Assembly (NCBI GenBank): GCA_031292735.1
Contig: JARLGP010000230.1
Span: 1-28,041, forward strand
Source: Holophaga sp.
Lineage (GTDB): Bacteria; Acidobacteriota; Holophagae; Holophagales; Holophagaceae
Direction of reading: 5' to 3'
Length of the DNA: 28,041 nt
Each line of letters begins with the position of its first letter. Position 1 is the first letter of the stretch. The position numbers were made by a program, and so were the translations under genes. Below the pieces are notes generated by a model. The model saw nothing but the letters and a program-made list of their open reading frames with translations, did no database searches and was not told where the DNA came from. Positions 1-7,829 of this stretch are shown here, one piece after another.

Positions 1-1
1 G

Positions 2-1150
2 GCGGCGCCGGCGCCGGCCAAGACCCAGCCCGGCAACGGCAGCCACCCGCTGACCGAGGCCATGTTCGCCGAGCTGCTGATCCGGCAGGGTTCGGACATC
101 CACTGCAGCTCGTTCGAGGCGCCCATCTGCCGGGTGCACGGCGACCTGGAGGACCTCATGGACTTCGGCATCCTGGGCCCCAACCAGCTCATGGAGGTCA
201 TGCAGGCCATCGCCCCGGCCGCGGCCTGGCGCCAGTACCAGGAGCGCAACGACGCCGATTTCGCCTACCCCTTCGAAAGCGGCCACTGCCGCCTGCGGGT
301 GAACTATTTCGTGGACCGCATGGGCCCCGGCTTCGTGGCCCGGGTGATCCCCAACGAGATCCCGGATCCCGGCCGGCTGGGCCTGGAACTCCCGGTCCAG
401 CGGGTGGCCATGCTGTCCAAGGGCCTGGTGCTGATCACCGGCCCCACCGGCTCCGGCAAGTCCACCACCCTGGCCGCCCTCATCGACCTGGCCAACCGGG
501 AACGTTCGGACCACATCCTGACCATCGAGGACCCCATCGAGTTCGTGCACCAGCGCAAGCGCTGCCTGGTGAACCAGCGGGAGGTGGGCACCCACACGGA
601 ATCCTTCAAGAGCGGCCTGCGCGCCGCCCTGCGCGAGGATCCCGACATCGTCATGGTGGGCGAGATGCGCGACCTGGAAACCATCGCCATCGCCCTGGAG
701 ACCGCGGTCACCGGGCATCTGGTGTTCGGCACCCTGCACACCAGCAGCGCCGTGGGCACCATCGACCGGATCGTCGACCAGTTCCCCGCCGACCGCCAGC
801 AGCAGATCCGGGTGATGCTGGCGGATTCGCTGAAATGCGTGGTCAGCCAGATCCTGCTCAAGCGCAAGAGCGGCGGCCGGATCGCCGCGCTGGAATCGCT
901 GTTCATCACCCCGGCCATCGGCAACCTGATCCGGGAAGGCAAGAGCTTCCAGATCCCCAGCGCCATGCAGACCGGTCGGGCATTCGGTCAAAAGCTCATG
1001 AACGATTCCCTGATCGAACTGATCCAGGCTGGCCAGATCGAGGTGAAGGAGGCCTACCTGAAGGCGCCAGACAAAGAAACCTTCATGGCCTCCCTCAAGC
1101 GCGTGGGCAACGAGTGGGATCCCAGGACCATGCCCGGCGCCCTGACCTGA
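2..1150 (+). CDS. pilT: Type IV pilus twitching-motility ATPase, PilT family (5' partial)
   Basis: Hexameric ATPase of the GspE/PilT superfamily that powers pilus retraction at the inner-membrane base of the type IV pilus. Counting from the Met at base 62: the PAS-like N-terminal domain spans about 1-105, Walker A GPTGSGKST is at about 127-135, the Asp box follows (TIEDPIEF), Walker B is in DPDIVMVGEMRD, and the His box reads GHLVFGTLHT. The C-terminal region has the PilT-type AIxNLIREGK segment, which separates it from PilB/GspE. The frame stays open to the left edge and encodes an Ala/Pro-rich linker (AAPAPAKTQPGN) followed by residues HPLTEA that continue into the first domain helix. The Met at 62 is therefore probably internal and the gene begins before the window, with an N-terminal extension. 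It converges with the polyprenyl synthase gene. PilU or a second PilT paralogue is possible. Confidence 0.9.
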   Translation, partial: AAPAPAKTQPGNGSHPLTEAMFAELLIRQGSDIHCSSFEAPICRVHGDLEDLMDFGILGPNQLMEVMQAIAPAAAWRQYQERNDADFAYPFESGHCRLRVNYFVDRMGPGFVARVIPNEIPDPGRLGLELPVQRVAMLSKGLVLITGPTGSGKSTTLAALIDLANRERSDHILTIEDPIEFVHQRKRCLVNQREVGTHTESFKSGLRAALREDPDIVMVGEMRDLETIAIALETAVTGHLVFGTLHTSSAVGTIDRIVDQFPADRQQQIRVMLADSLKCVVSQILLKRKSGGRIAALESLFITPAIGNLIREGKSFQIPSAMQTGRAFGQKLMNDSLIELIQAGQIEVKEAYLKAPDKETFMASLKRVGNEWDPRTMPGALT

Positions 1151-1235
1151 CGGCTCCGGCGGATGGACCCGAAAAATCATAAGGAACCCGTTTGGTGCTG
1201 CTGGATACCGGGGTTTCAGGGTCCGGCCGGCTTCC

Positions 1236-2231
1236 TCAGGAACTCCGCTCCAGCAGGAACTCCGGGATCTCCAGCAGCAGTTTCTTGGTCGCCCGTTCGC
1301 CATCCAGGGGGGTCAGCGCCGCGGTGGCGGCCAGGGACGCCTGGCGGGCCAGGGTGCGGGTCTCGGCGTAACCGTCGTGGGTCTCCAGCAGCCGGCGCAG
1401 GGCCTGCTCGTCCTCGGGCCGGATGGGAACCTCCTCCCCGGCATCCCAGATCCGCTGGATGATGGGCCGGGCCGCCCGGGGCTCCCGTTCCAGCAGGGTG
1501 AGCAGCGGCAGGGTCAGCTTGCCTTCGTGCAGGTCGGAAAACACCGGTTTGCCCATCTGCTCGCTGGTGGCGGTGTAGTCCAGCAGGTCGTCCACCAGCT
1601 GGAAGGCCCGGCCGATCTCCAGGCCGAACTGGCGCAGGGCCACGCAGTCGCTTTCCGGGCGCTTGGCGATGACCCCGCCGGTCTCGGTGCAGCCGGAGAA
1701 CAGCAGCGCGGTCTTGCGCTCCTGGATCTCGAAGTATTCCTTGCGGGTGGTGTCCAGGTTGAACAGGCAGTCGTTCTGGATCAGCTCCCCCTCGATCATC
1801 CGGGTGGTCACCTCGGCCAGGATCTCCAGCATCCGGAACGACCGGCCGGCGATGGCCGAGGACATGGAGTGCATGTAGAGCAGGTCGCCGAACAGCACCG
1901 TCAGGGTGTTGCCCCAGAGCGCGTTCAGGGTGGGCCTGCTGCGCCGGGTGGGGGCATGATCGATGACGTCGTCGTGCACCAGGGTGGCGGTGTGCACCAG
2001 TTCGAACACCGCCGCGAAGCGGACGTCGTCCTGGGAATCCACCCCGCACAGGCGGCTGCACAGCAGCACCAGGGCCGGCCGGAGCCGCTTGCCCTTGCCG
2101 CTGCCCACGTGGGCGGCCAATCGGCGCACCACCGCCAGGTCGGACTGGAGGGTGCGCTGCAGCTCCGCCTCCACCTGGGCCAGCTTGGGCGCGATGGGCA
2201 GGAAGTAGCGGAGCAGGTCGAGGCGGGGCAC
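1236..2231 (-). CDS. ispB: Long-chain polyprenyl diphosphate synthase (octaprenyl/heptaprenyl type)
   Basis: Trans-prenyltransferase that condenses IPP onto an allylic diphosphate to make the side chain of a respiratory quinone, probably menaquinone. The protein has 331 aa, close to IspB. Visible motifs are GKGKRLRP (about 45-52), the first Asp-rich motif HDDVID (86-91), the second Asp-rich motif QLVDDLLDY (211-219), and GKLTLPLL downstream. The residue five before the first DDxxD is Ala (TATLVHDD), as in long-chain enzymes; FPP synthases carry a bulky aromatic there. The start is GTG, three bases after the yajQ stop, and has no Shine-Dalgarno of its own beyond yajQ sequence, so translational coupling to yajQ is likely. 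Exact chain length cannot be read from the sequence. Confidence 0.9.
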   Translation of the reverse strand: MPRLDLLRYFLPIAPKLAQVEAELQRTLQSDLAVVRRLAAHVGSGKGKRLRPALVLLCSRLCGVDSQDDVRFAAVFELVHTATLVHDDVIDHAPTRRSRPTLNALWGNTLTVLFGDLLYMHSMSSAIAGRSFRMLEILAEVTTRMIEGELIQNDCLFNLDTTRKEYFEIQERKTALLFSGCTETGGVIAKRPESDCVALRQFGLEIGRAFQLVDDLLDYTATSEQMGKPVFSDLHEGKLTLPLLTLLEREPRAARPIIQRIWDAGEEVPIRPEDEQALRRLLETHDGYAETRTLARQASLAATAALTPLDGERATKKLLLEIPEFLLERSS

Positions 2232-2234
2232 TCG

Positions 2235-2732
2235 TCAGGACCGGAAATTGGTGAATTGCAGGTCCAGCCCCTGGTCATGCTTCTTGAGCAGGGCCATGGC
2301 TTCCTGGAGATCGTCCTTGTTCTTGCCGGACACCCGCAGCTGGTCGCCCTGGATCGAGGCCTGGACCTTCATCTTGCTTTCCTTGAGGGTCTTGACCAGC
2401 CCCTTGGCCTTCTCCACCGGGATGCCCTGGAGGATCTTCACCTCCTGGCGGGCGGCGCCCTTGCTGGCGGCTTCGAGCTTGCCGAACTCCATGGCCCGGA
2501 TGCTGACGCCGCGCTTCACCAGCTTGCTCTGCAGCACCTCGATCACCGCCTTCAGCCGCACGTCGTCATCGCTGGTGAGGGTGAGCACCCCTTCGTCCTT
2601 CAGTTCGATTTTCGAGATCGAGCCCTTGAAATCGAAGCGCTGGCCGATCTCCTTCATGGCCTGGGCGACGGCGTTCTTGACCTCGTCCATATCCACTTTG
2701 GAAACCACATCGAATGTGCATTCACTGGCCAT
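2235..2732 (-). CDS. yajQ: YajQ family (UPF0234) nucleotide-binding protein
   Basis: Small cytoplasmic protein of 165 aa, the normal family length, made of two ferredoxin-like folds. Family members bind nucleotides, and in Xanthomonas a homologue binds cyclic di-GMP and acts with a transcription factor; whether this one does so is unknown. Family hallmarks visible are the N-terminal FDVVSKVD, the segment RFDFKGS, and the C-terminal QGDQLRVSGKNKDDLQ. The start at 2732 is supported by GGAGGG five to six bases upstream on the minus strand. It sits between the NUDIX gene (upstream) and the polyprenyl synthase gene (downstream) on the same strand, so the three may be co-transcribed. A cyclic di-GMP-making GGDEF protein is also encoded in this window, but nothing links the two directly. 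Confidence 0.93.
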   Translation of the reverse strand: MASECTFDVVSKVDMDEVKNAVAQAMKEIGQRFDFKGSISKIELKDEGVLTLTSDDDVRLKAVIEVLQSKLVKRGVSIRAMEFGKLEAASKGAARQEVKILQGIPVEKAKGLVKTLKESKMKVQASIQGDQLRVSGKNKDDLQEAMALLKKHDQGLDLQFTNFRS

Positions 2733-2801
2733 CTATCCCTCCGGATCCTTTTAAATGTAGCAGCGAGTGAGGGCTTTATCAGCAGCCAACCCATGCCGGG
2801 G

Positions 2802-3422
2802 TCAGCCGCGGGCCCGCAGGGAACGTTCCAGCGCCCCCCAGCCCGGCCACAGGAACAGGCGCAGCATGGCCGCCAGGACCAGGGCGTGGTCCAGGGTTCC
2901 CTCGCGAAGCATCCGTTCGGCTTCGTTCCAGGGCGCGGCCCACACCCGCAGTTCCTCGGAAGGATCCAGGTCCAGGTCCGCCACCGGCACGCAACCCTGG
3001 GCCAGGAAGAAATGGCAGCGGTTGTTCTGCACCGCCGGGTTGGGCGAGCAGCTGCCCAGCTTCAGCCACTGTCGGGAGGTGTGCCCGGTCTCCTCCAGCA
3101 GTTCCCGCTGGGCCGTGCGGGCCGGATCCTCGCCCGGATCACAGACCCCGCCGATCACCTCCAGCGTGCTGGCGTCGATGCCGTGCCGGAACTGTTCCAC
3201 CAAAAGCAGTTCCCCACCCTGTTCGGGGGCGGTGAAGGCCACCACGTTCACCCAGTCCGGGCACAGCAGCCGGGTGAAATCGTGTTCCCGGGCGGTGTGC
3301 GGGGACCGACGGCGGACCTTGAAATGCTGAAACATATGGGTTTCGCGAGTGGGCGAAACCTCGCAGTCCTGCCAGGGGGTGGCAGGGTCGAACCCCGGTG
3401 GATGCTGGGCCAGCAAGCGCAT
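2802..3422 (-). CDS. NUDIX hydrolase
   Basis: Mg-dependent hydrolase of a nucleoside-diphosphate-linked compound. The NUDIX box matches GX5EX7REUXEEXGU at about residues 92-114: Gly92, Glu98, Arg106-Glu107 and Glu110-Glu111 are all present. The final hydrophobic position is His. The preceding LLLVEQFRHG and LEVIGGVCDPGE segments resemble ADP-ribose pyrophosphatase-type members, but the substrate cannot be read from sequence. The ATG at 3422 has only a poor ribosome site (GGGG almost abutting the ATG), and an internal Met at residue 30 is another possible start. The core domain would be intact either way. It is divergent from the lipoprotein gene at 3479 and upstream of yajQ on the same strand, 69 bases away. 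Confidence 0.85.
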   Translation of the reverse strand: MRLLAQHPPGFDPATPWQDCEVSPTRETHMFQHFKVRRRSPHTAREHDFTRLLCPDWVNVVAFTAPEQGGELLLVEQFRHGIDASTLEVIGGVCDPGEDPARTAQRELLEETGHTSRQWLKLGSCSPNPAVQNNRCHFFLAQGCVPVADLDLDPSEELRVWAAPWNEAERMLREGTLDHALVLAAMLRLFLWPGWGALERSLRARG

Positions 3423-3478
3423 GCCCCAGTGTAACCCGGTCGCTTCAACCTTGAACCCTTTGGTGCTATGGTTCGGCC

Positions 3479-4099
3479 ATGGTGTCTGTGCGCGTTTGGG
3501 TGCTTCCCCTGGTGCTGGTGTTCATGTCCTGCCGTTCGGAGGACCCGCGGTTGCCCCAGCAGCTTTATGATGAGGCCATCCTCATGAACCAGAAGGGCAA
3601 GCAGCTGGAGGCCCGGACCCTCATGGCCCAGCTGGCGGCCAAGTATCCCGACACCCCCGCCGGGCAGCAGGCCAGCAAGGACCTCTACCTCATGGACGCC
3701 CTGCTCCGCCAGGATCTCCTGGAGCACCAGCGCCAGCTGCGCAGCATCATGAAGCGCACCGCCGACGCCCTCACCCGCTACAAGGGCAAGCACGGCGAGT
3801 ATCCCCGGTTCCTGTCCAGCCTGGTGCCGGACTACCTGGAGCAGGAGCCGGAGACCCCCTGGAAGCACCCGTTCTTCTACCGCCCGTTCGTGAGCGTGCC
3901 GATCCTGAACACCAAGGACCGCAAGGGCCGGCCGATCCAGGTGCTGGGCAGCAAGCTGGACAGCTACCACTTGGCCTGCCTGGGGGTGGACCTGCAGCCC
4001 GGGGGCGACAACCTGGCGGCGGACACCTTCATCGTGAACGGGGAGTTCTACAAGGAGAAGACGCTGCCAGCCATTCCGCAGCCGCAGCCGGTAAAGTAG
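3479..4099 (+). CDS. Putative lipoprotein with GspG/pseudopilin-like C-terminal half
   Basis: The 206-aa product begins with a short hydrophobic leader ending in FMSC (Cys18), a somewhat imperfect lipobox with Phe at -3, so it is probably lipidated and periplasmic or on the outer membrane. Residues about 27-65 look like one TPR-type helical hairpin (LYDEAILMNQKGK, then AKYPDTPAGQQA). Residues about 88-190 resemble the soluble part of type II secretion major pseudopilins: a helix followed by GEYPRFLSSLVPDYL, then PWKHPFFYRPF, and near the end CLGVDLQPGGDN. It lacks the GFTLxE prepilin cleavage motif, so it is not itself a pilin. No strong ribosome site is visible. Function unknown; a role in cell-envelope assembly is only a guess. 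Confidence 0.6.
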   Translation: MVSVRVWVLPLVLVFMSCRSEDPRLPQQLYDEAILMNQKGKQLEARTLMAQLAAKYPDTPAGQQASKDLYLMDALLRQDLLEHQRQLRSIMKRTADALTRYKGKHGEYPRFLSSLVPDYLEQEPETPWKHPFFYRPFVSVPILNTKDRKGRPIQVLGSKLDSYHLACLGVDLQPGGDNLAADTFIVNGEFYKEKTLPAIPQPQPVK

Positions 4100-4107
4100 G
4101 CCGGGGA

Positions 4108-4136
4108 TTGACCAATACGTATTCAGTGCGTATCTT
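4108..4136 (+). promoter_or_regulatory. hicAB promoter with overlapping palindromic operator
   Basis: A -35 hexamer TTGACC (4108-4113) is followed at exactly 17 bp by TATCTT (4131-4136). The spacer and -10 carry the inverted repeat ATACG-N9-CGTAT (4115-4133). The predicted start point, about seven bases after the -10, falls on the hicA ATG at 4142, and no Shine-Dalgarno precedes that ATG. HicB, which has a ribbon-helix-helix DNA-binding domain, is the likely repressor. The promoter geometry is visible; the repression is inference. Confidence 0.55.
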
Positions 4137-4141
4137 TTCCC

Positions 4142-4330
4142 ATGGACAGTCGGACCCTCATCAAGCTCGTGGAACAGGACGGCTGGGTGCTGGAACGAGT
4201 CACCGGCTCCCATCACCACTTTCGCCACGAGTTCAAGCCGGGTACCGTTACCATTCCTCATCCAAATAAAGACATTCCCCTTGGGACCGAACGATCTGTC
4301 CGCCGTCAGGCGGGCCTGCCCAAAAGGTGA
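4142..4330 (+). CDS. hicA: HicA family mRNA interferase toxin
   Basis: Small double-stranded-RNA-binding-fold toxin of 62 aa that cleaves mRNA when freed from HicB. The conserved core GSHHHFRH contains the catalytic His at about residue 24. It is followed by the family pattern VTIPHPNKDIPLGT and the C-terminal R-x-x-GL element (RRQAGLPKR). Length is typical. The ATG at 4142 has no ribosome site and may start a leaderless transcript (see the promoter entry). The stop at 4330 lies five bases before the hicB ATG, with an AAGGTGA ribosome site for hicB straddling the junction. Base composition is lower in GC than the neighbours in its second half, in keeping with a mobile toxin-antitoxin cassette. 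Confidence 0.9.
   Translation: MDSRTLIKLVEQDGWVLERVTGSHHHFRHEFKPGTVTIPHPNKDIPLGTERSVRRQAGLPKR
4300..4313 (+). other. Small stem-loop ahead of hicB
   Basis: A perfect 5-bp stem CCGCC-GTCA-GGCGG lies in the 3' end of hicA, about 10 bases before the hicB ribosome site. In an mRNA it could modulate hicB translation relative to hicA. Only the inverted repeat is seen; a role is speculative. Confidence 0.3.
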
Positions 4331-4334
4331 GCCA

Positions 4335-4733
4335 ATGCGCAACTACATCGCCATCATCCACAAGGACAAGGACTCGGACTTTGGGGTATCGTTTCCGGAT
4401 TTTCCTGGTTGCATCAGTGCCGGAGCCACCTTGGACGAGGCCAAAGCCATGGCCCAGGAAGCGCTGGCCGGGCACATCCAGGTGAGCCGGGAATTTGGAG
4501 ATCCGATCCCCGAGCCCATGAGCCTGGAGGATGCCATGCTCCACGATTTCGCCGAAGGGGCCCTGGCTTTTCTGGTGGTGGAGGGGCCAGGAGAGGAACC
4601 CTTCATTCGGGCGAACATCACGGCACCCAAAGGGGTTCTGCAGCGGATCGACCGGTACGCCAAGGCCCATGGCCTTAGCCGGAGCGCCTTCATGGTCCAG
4701 GCCGCACGCCAGGCGATGCAGCGCGGCGCATGA
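4335..4733 (+). CDS. hicB: HicB family antitoxin
   Basis: Antitoxin partner of HicA, 132 aa. The N-terminal partial RNase H-like fold is recognisable from YIAIIHKDKDSDFGVSFPD, FPGCISAGATLDEA and the following helix. The C-terminal part (about 91-130, IRANITAPKG through SRSAFMVQAA) is a ribbon-helix-helix DNA-binding domain, which would autoregulate the operon through the palindrome upstream of hicA. I chose the ATG at 4335 because the N-terminal domain begins exactly there and AAGGTGA (4324-4330) is well placed. The frame is open further upstream to 4281, but that part overlaps hicA. The toxin comes first, as is usual for hicAB. A convergent gene, tdh, follows. Confidence 0.9.
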   Translation: MRNYIAIIHKDKDSDFGVSFPDFPGCISAGATLDEAKAMAQEALAGHIQVSREFGDPIPEPMSLEDAMLHDFAEGALAFLVVEGPGEEPFIRANITAPKGVLQRIDRYAKAHGLSRSAFMVQAARQAMQRGA

Positions 4734-4761
4734 GACCGACCTGACCAGACCCTTTGTAACT

Positions 4762-4832
4762 TTCATCCCCATTCACCCCCTTCGAAACACCCGGCGATTG
4801 TTCCGACGGGGATGAAGGTGATGAACGGGGAT
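4762..4832. terminator. Inverted-repeat region between convergent hicB and tdh
   Basis: ATCCCCATTCA (4765-4775) can pair with TGAACGGGGAT (4822-4832), 11 bp with one G-U/A-C mismatch depending on strand. Alternatively TTCATCCCC (4762-4770) pairs with GGGGATGAA (4808-4816). The segment thus holds related copies of a TCATCCCC/GTTCATC word. It sits between two convergent genes, so a two-way terminator is plausible, although the loop is long and there is no clean U-tract. Confidence 0.35.
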
Positions 4833-4849
4833 AAAAGGGAATTAAATAA

Positions 4850-5881
4850 CTACTTGACGCCCCAATCCAGAATGACCTTCCCCGACTTCCCGCTGCCCAT
4901 CACCTCGAAGCCCTTGCGGAAATCGTCGATGGGGAAGCGGTGGGTGATCACCGGGCTGATGTCCAGGCCGCCCTCGATCATGGCGGCCATCTTGTACCAG
5001 GTCTCGAACATCTCGCGCCCGTAGACCCCCTTCAGGAACAACCCCTTGAAGATCACCTGGCCCCAGTCCAGGGCCACGTCCTCGGAGAACAGGCCCAGCA
5101 TGGCCACCCGGCCGCCGTTCACCATGCTGTCGATCATGCCCTTGAACGCCCCGCCGTTGCCGCTCATCTCCAGGCCCACGTCGAAGCCTTCGGTCATGCC
5201 CAGCTCGGCCATGACGGTCTTCAGGTTCTCCTTGCTCACGTTCACGGCCCGGGTGGCGCCCATCTTGCGGGCCAGGTCCAGGCGGTACTCGTTGACGTCG
5301 GTGATGACCACGTTGCGCGCCCCGACGAACTGGGCGATGGCCCTGCCCATGCAGCCGATGGGGCCGGCGCCGGTGATCAGCACGTCCTCGCCCACCATGT
5401 TGAAGGAAAGAGCGGTGTGCGCGGCGTTCCCGTAGGGATCGAAGATGGCCGCCATCTCGTTGGAGATGCCGTCCCGCAGCTTGAACAGGTTGGTGGCCGG
5501 CAGGGACAGGTACTCGGCGAAGGAGCCGGGCCGGTTCACCCCCACGCCCAGCGTGTTGGGGCACAGGTGACGCTTGCCGGCCTTGCAGTTGCGGCAGTGG
5601 CCGCAGACGATGTGGCCTTCCCCGGAAACCCGGTCGCCCACCTTGTAGCCTTCCACCTCGGCGCCCACTTCCTCGATCACCCCGGCATACTCGTGGCCCA
5701 CCTGCATGGGAACCGGAATGGTCTTCTGGGCCCAGGGGTTCCAGTCCCAGATATGCATGTCCGTGCCGCAGATGGCGGACGTGTGGATGCGGATGAGCAC
5801 ATCGTTGGGGCCGATGGTCGGGATGGGGATGTCCTCCATCCACAGCCCGGGCTCGCGCTTGCTTTTCACCAGTGCCTTCAT
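4850..5881 (-). CDS. tdh: L-threonine 3-dehydrogenase
   Basis: NAD-dependent zinc medium-chain dehydrogenase that oxidises L-threonine to 2-amino-3-ketobutyrate. The 343-aa product is close to the 341 aa of E. coli. Catalytic zinc ligands are Cys38 (AICGTDMH) and His63-Glu64 (VGHEYAG). The structural zinc lobe has Cys93, 96, 99 and 107 ([15 protein letters not shown]). The Rossmann nucleotide site is GAGPIG at about 171-176. The ATG at 5881 has a textbook GGAGGT ribosome site. The frame is open far upstream through kbl, but that is a high-GC artefact. It lies 29 bases downstream of kbl, and the two form the classic kbl-tdh operon for threonine breakdown to glycine and acetyl-CoA. Confidence 0.97.
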   Translation of the reverse strand: MKALVKSKREPGLWMEDIPIPTIGPNDVLIRIHTSAICGTDMHIWDWNPWAQKTIPVPMQVGHEYAGVIEEVGAEVEGYKVGDRVSGEGHIVCGHCRNCKAGKRHLCPNTLGVGVNRPGSFAEYLSLPATNLFKLRDGISNEMAAIFDPYGNAAHTALSFNMVGEDVLITGAGPIGCMGRAIAQFVGARNVVITDVNEYRLDLARKMGATRAVNVSKENLKTVMAELGMTEGFDVGLEMSGNGGAFKGMIDSMVNGGRVAMLGLFSEDVALDWGQVIFKGLFLKGVYGREMFETWYKMAAMIEGGLDISPVITHRFPIDDFRKGFEVMGSGKSGKVILDWGVK

Positions 5882-5910
5882 GGGTAACCTCCTGCAAACG
5901 GTTGGTTCGG

Positions 5911-7104
<1,194 letters not shown>

Positions 7105-7128
7105 GATTTACCCCCATGTGGCTGGGCA

Positions 7129-7161
7129 ATTATAGGCCTCTCCTTAAGTGAGGGTAGTCAC
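7129..7161 (-). promoter_or_regulatory. kbl-tdh promoter with GTGA-N6-TCAC palindrome
   Basis: A perfect -10 TATAAT is read on the minus strand at 7134-7129, giving a start point near 7122 and a leader of about 17 bases. No good -35 exists. In its place lies GTGA-GGGTAG-TCAC (7148-7161), the half-site pattern and spacing of CRP/FNR-family operators, centred about 32 bases before the predicted start. The hexamer and palindrome are visible; a regulator is inferred. Confidence 0.5.
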
Positions 7162-7217
7162 GACCTGCCGCAGCAGCCAGAATGAGGCTATCCCCTTCGT
7201 TGGAGGCCCCTGTGCCC

Positions 7218-7769
7218 ATGAGCCGCCTTATCGCTGTTCCCGTCCTGGCTGCGGTGCTGGCTTGCGGAGCGTCCCAGTTGTCGCGCCGGGAGGCGGAGAC
7301 CGACATCCGCAAGGATTATCCGGTGGTGGTGGCCATCCGGGTTCCGGAAACCGCCAAGGCCATCAAGGGTTCCCCCGAGCACGCCCGGCTGGTTGGGCTG
7401 CAGGAGGCCCTGGTGCGCACCGGCTGGTTCGCGGTGGCCCGCGGCCAGGACGGCGACCGGGAACAGTTCCAGTTCAAGCTCAAGCCCCAGGCGCCGAAAA
7501 GCATCCGCAGCACCGCCACCGGCTTCGAACTGCCGGCGGCGGAGGCGGAGTTCGTGCGCCTCCTGCCCCGGCTGGAAACCACCCGGGACGGGGTCCGGGT
7601 CACCTACCTGATCCGGCTGATCCACCCCACCGAGCATTTCCCGGTGTTCCTGGCCCTGCACCCCGGAGTGCGGGTGGGGGAGACCAAGGAACGGCATGCC
7701 GCCTACCGCCAGGACCGGCGCGGCTGGCTCCTGGTGGGCACCGACGAGACCTTCAAAAAGGCGCAATGA
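7218..7769 (+). CDS. Putative lipoprotein of unknown function
   Basis: From the ATG at 7218 the product is about 183 aa. It starts with an N-terminal hydrophobic stretch ending in LAAVLAC, a good lipobox with Cys16 as the lipidation site, so it is exported and anchored. The mature part has no motif I recognise. It looks like an alpha/beta domain with paired segments VVVAIRVPETA, FELPAAEAEFVRLLPRLE and VRVTYLIRLIHP. An in-frame GTG at 7212 is better spaced (five bases) from GGAGG at 7202-7206 and is an alternative start. The frame extends to an ATG at 7182, which would spoil the signal peptide. It is divergent from kbl and 60 bases before guaA on the same strand. Confidence 0.7.
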   Translation: MSRLIAVPVLAAVLACGASQLSRREAETDIRKDYPVVVAIRVPETAKAIKGSPEHARLVGLQEALVRTGWFAVARGQDGDREQFQFKLKPQAPKSIRSTATGFELPAAEAEFVRLLPRLETTRDGVRVTYLIRLIHPTEHFPVFLALHPGVRVGETKERHAAYRQDRRGWLLVGTDETFKKAQ

Positions 7770-7829
7770 GCCGGCGCGGTTCGCGGTGCCGCCCGATCTC
7801 CGGTATTCTCTAGGGCAGACGGGGTAATC

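Noticed and set aside
3385..3405. GGGTCGAACCCC resembling a tRNA T-arm
   Set aside because: It lies in the coding sequence of the NUDIX gene, and no acceptor, D or anticodon stems surround it.
1377..3434. Plus-strand open frame of 685 codons opposite the polyprenyl synthase, yajQ and NUDIX genes
   Set aside because: Antisense to three conserved genes, with repetitive His/Gln/Gly-rich translation.
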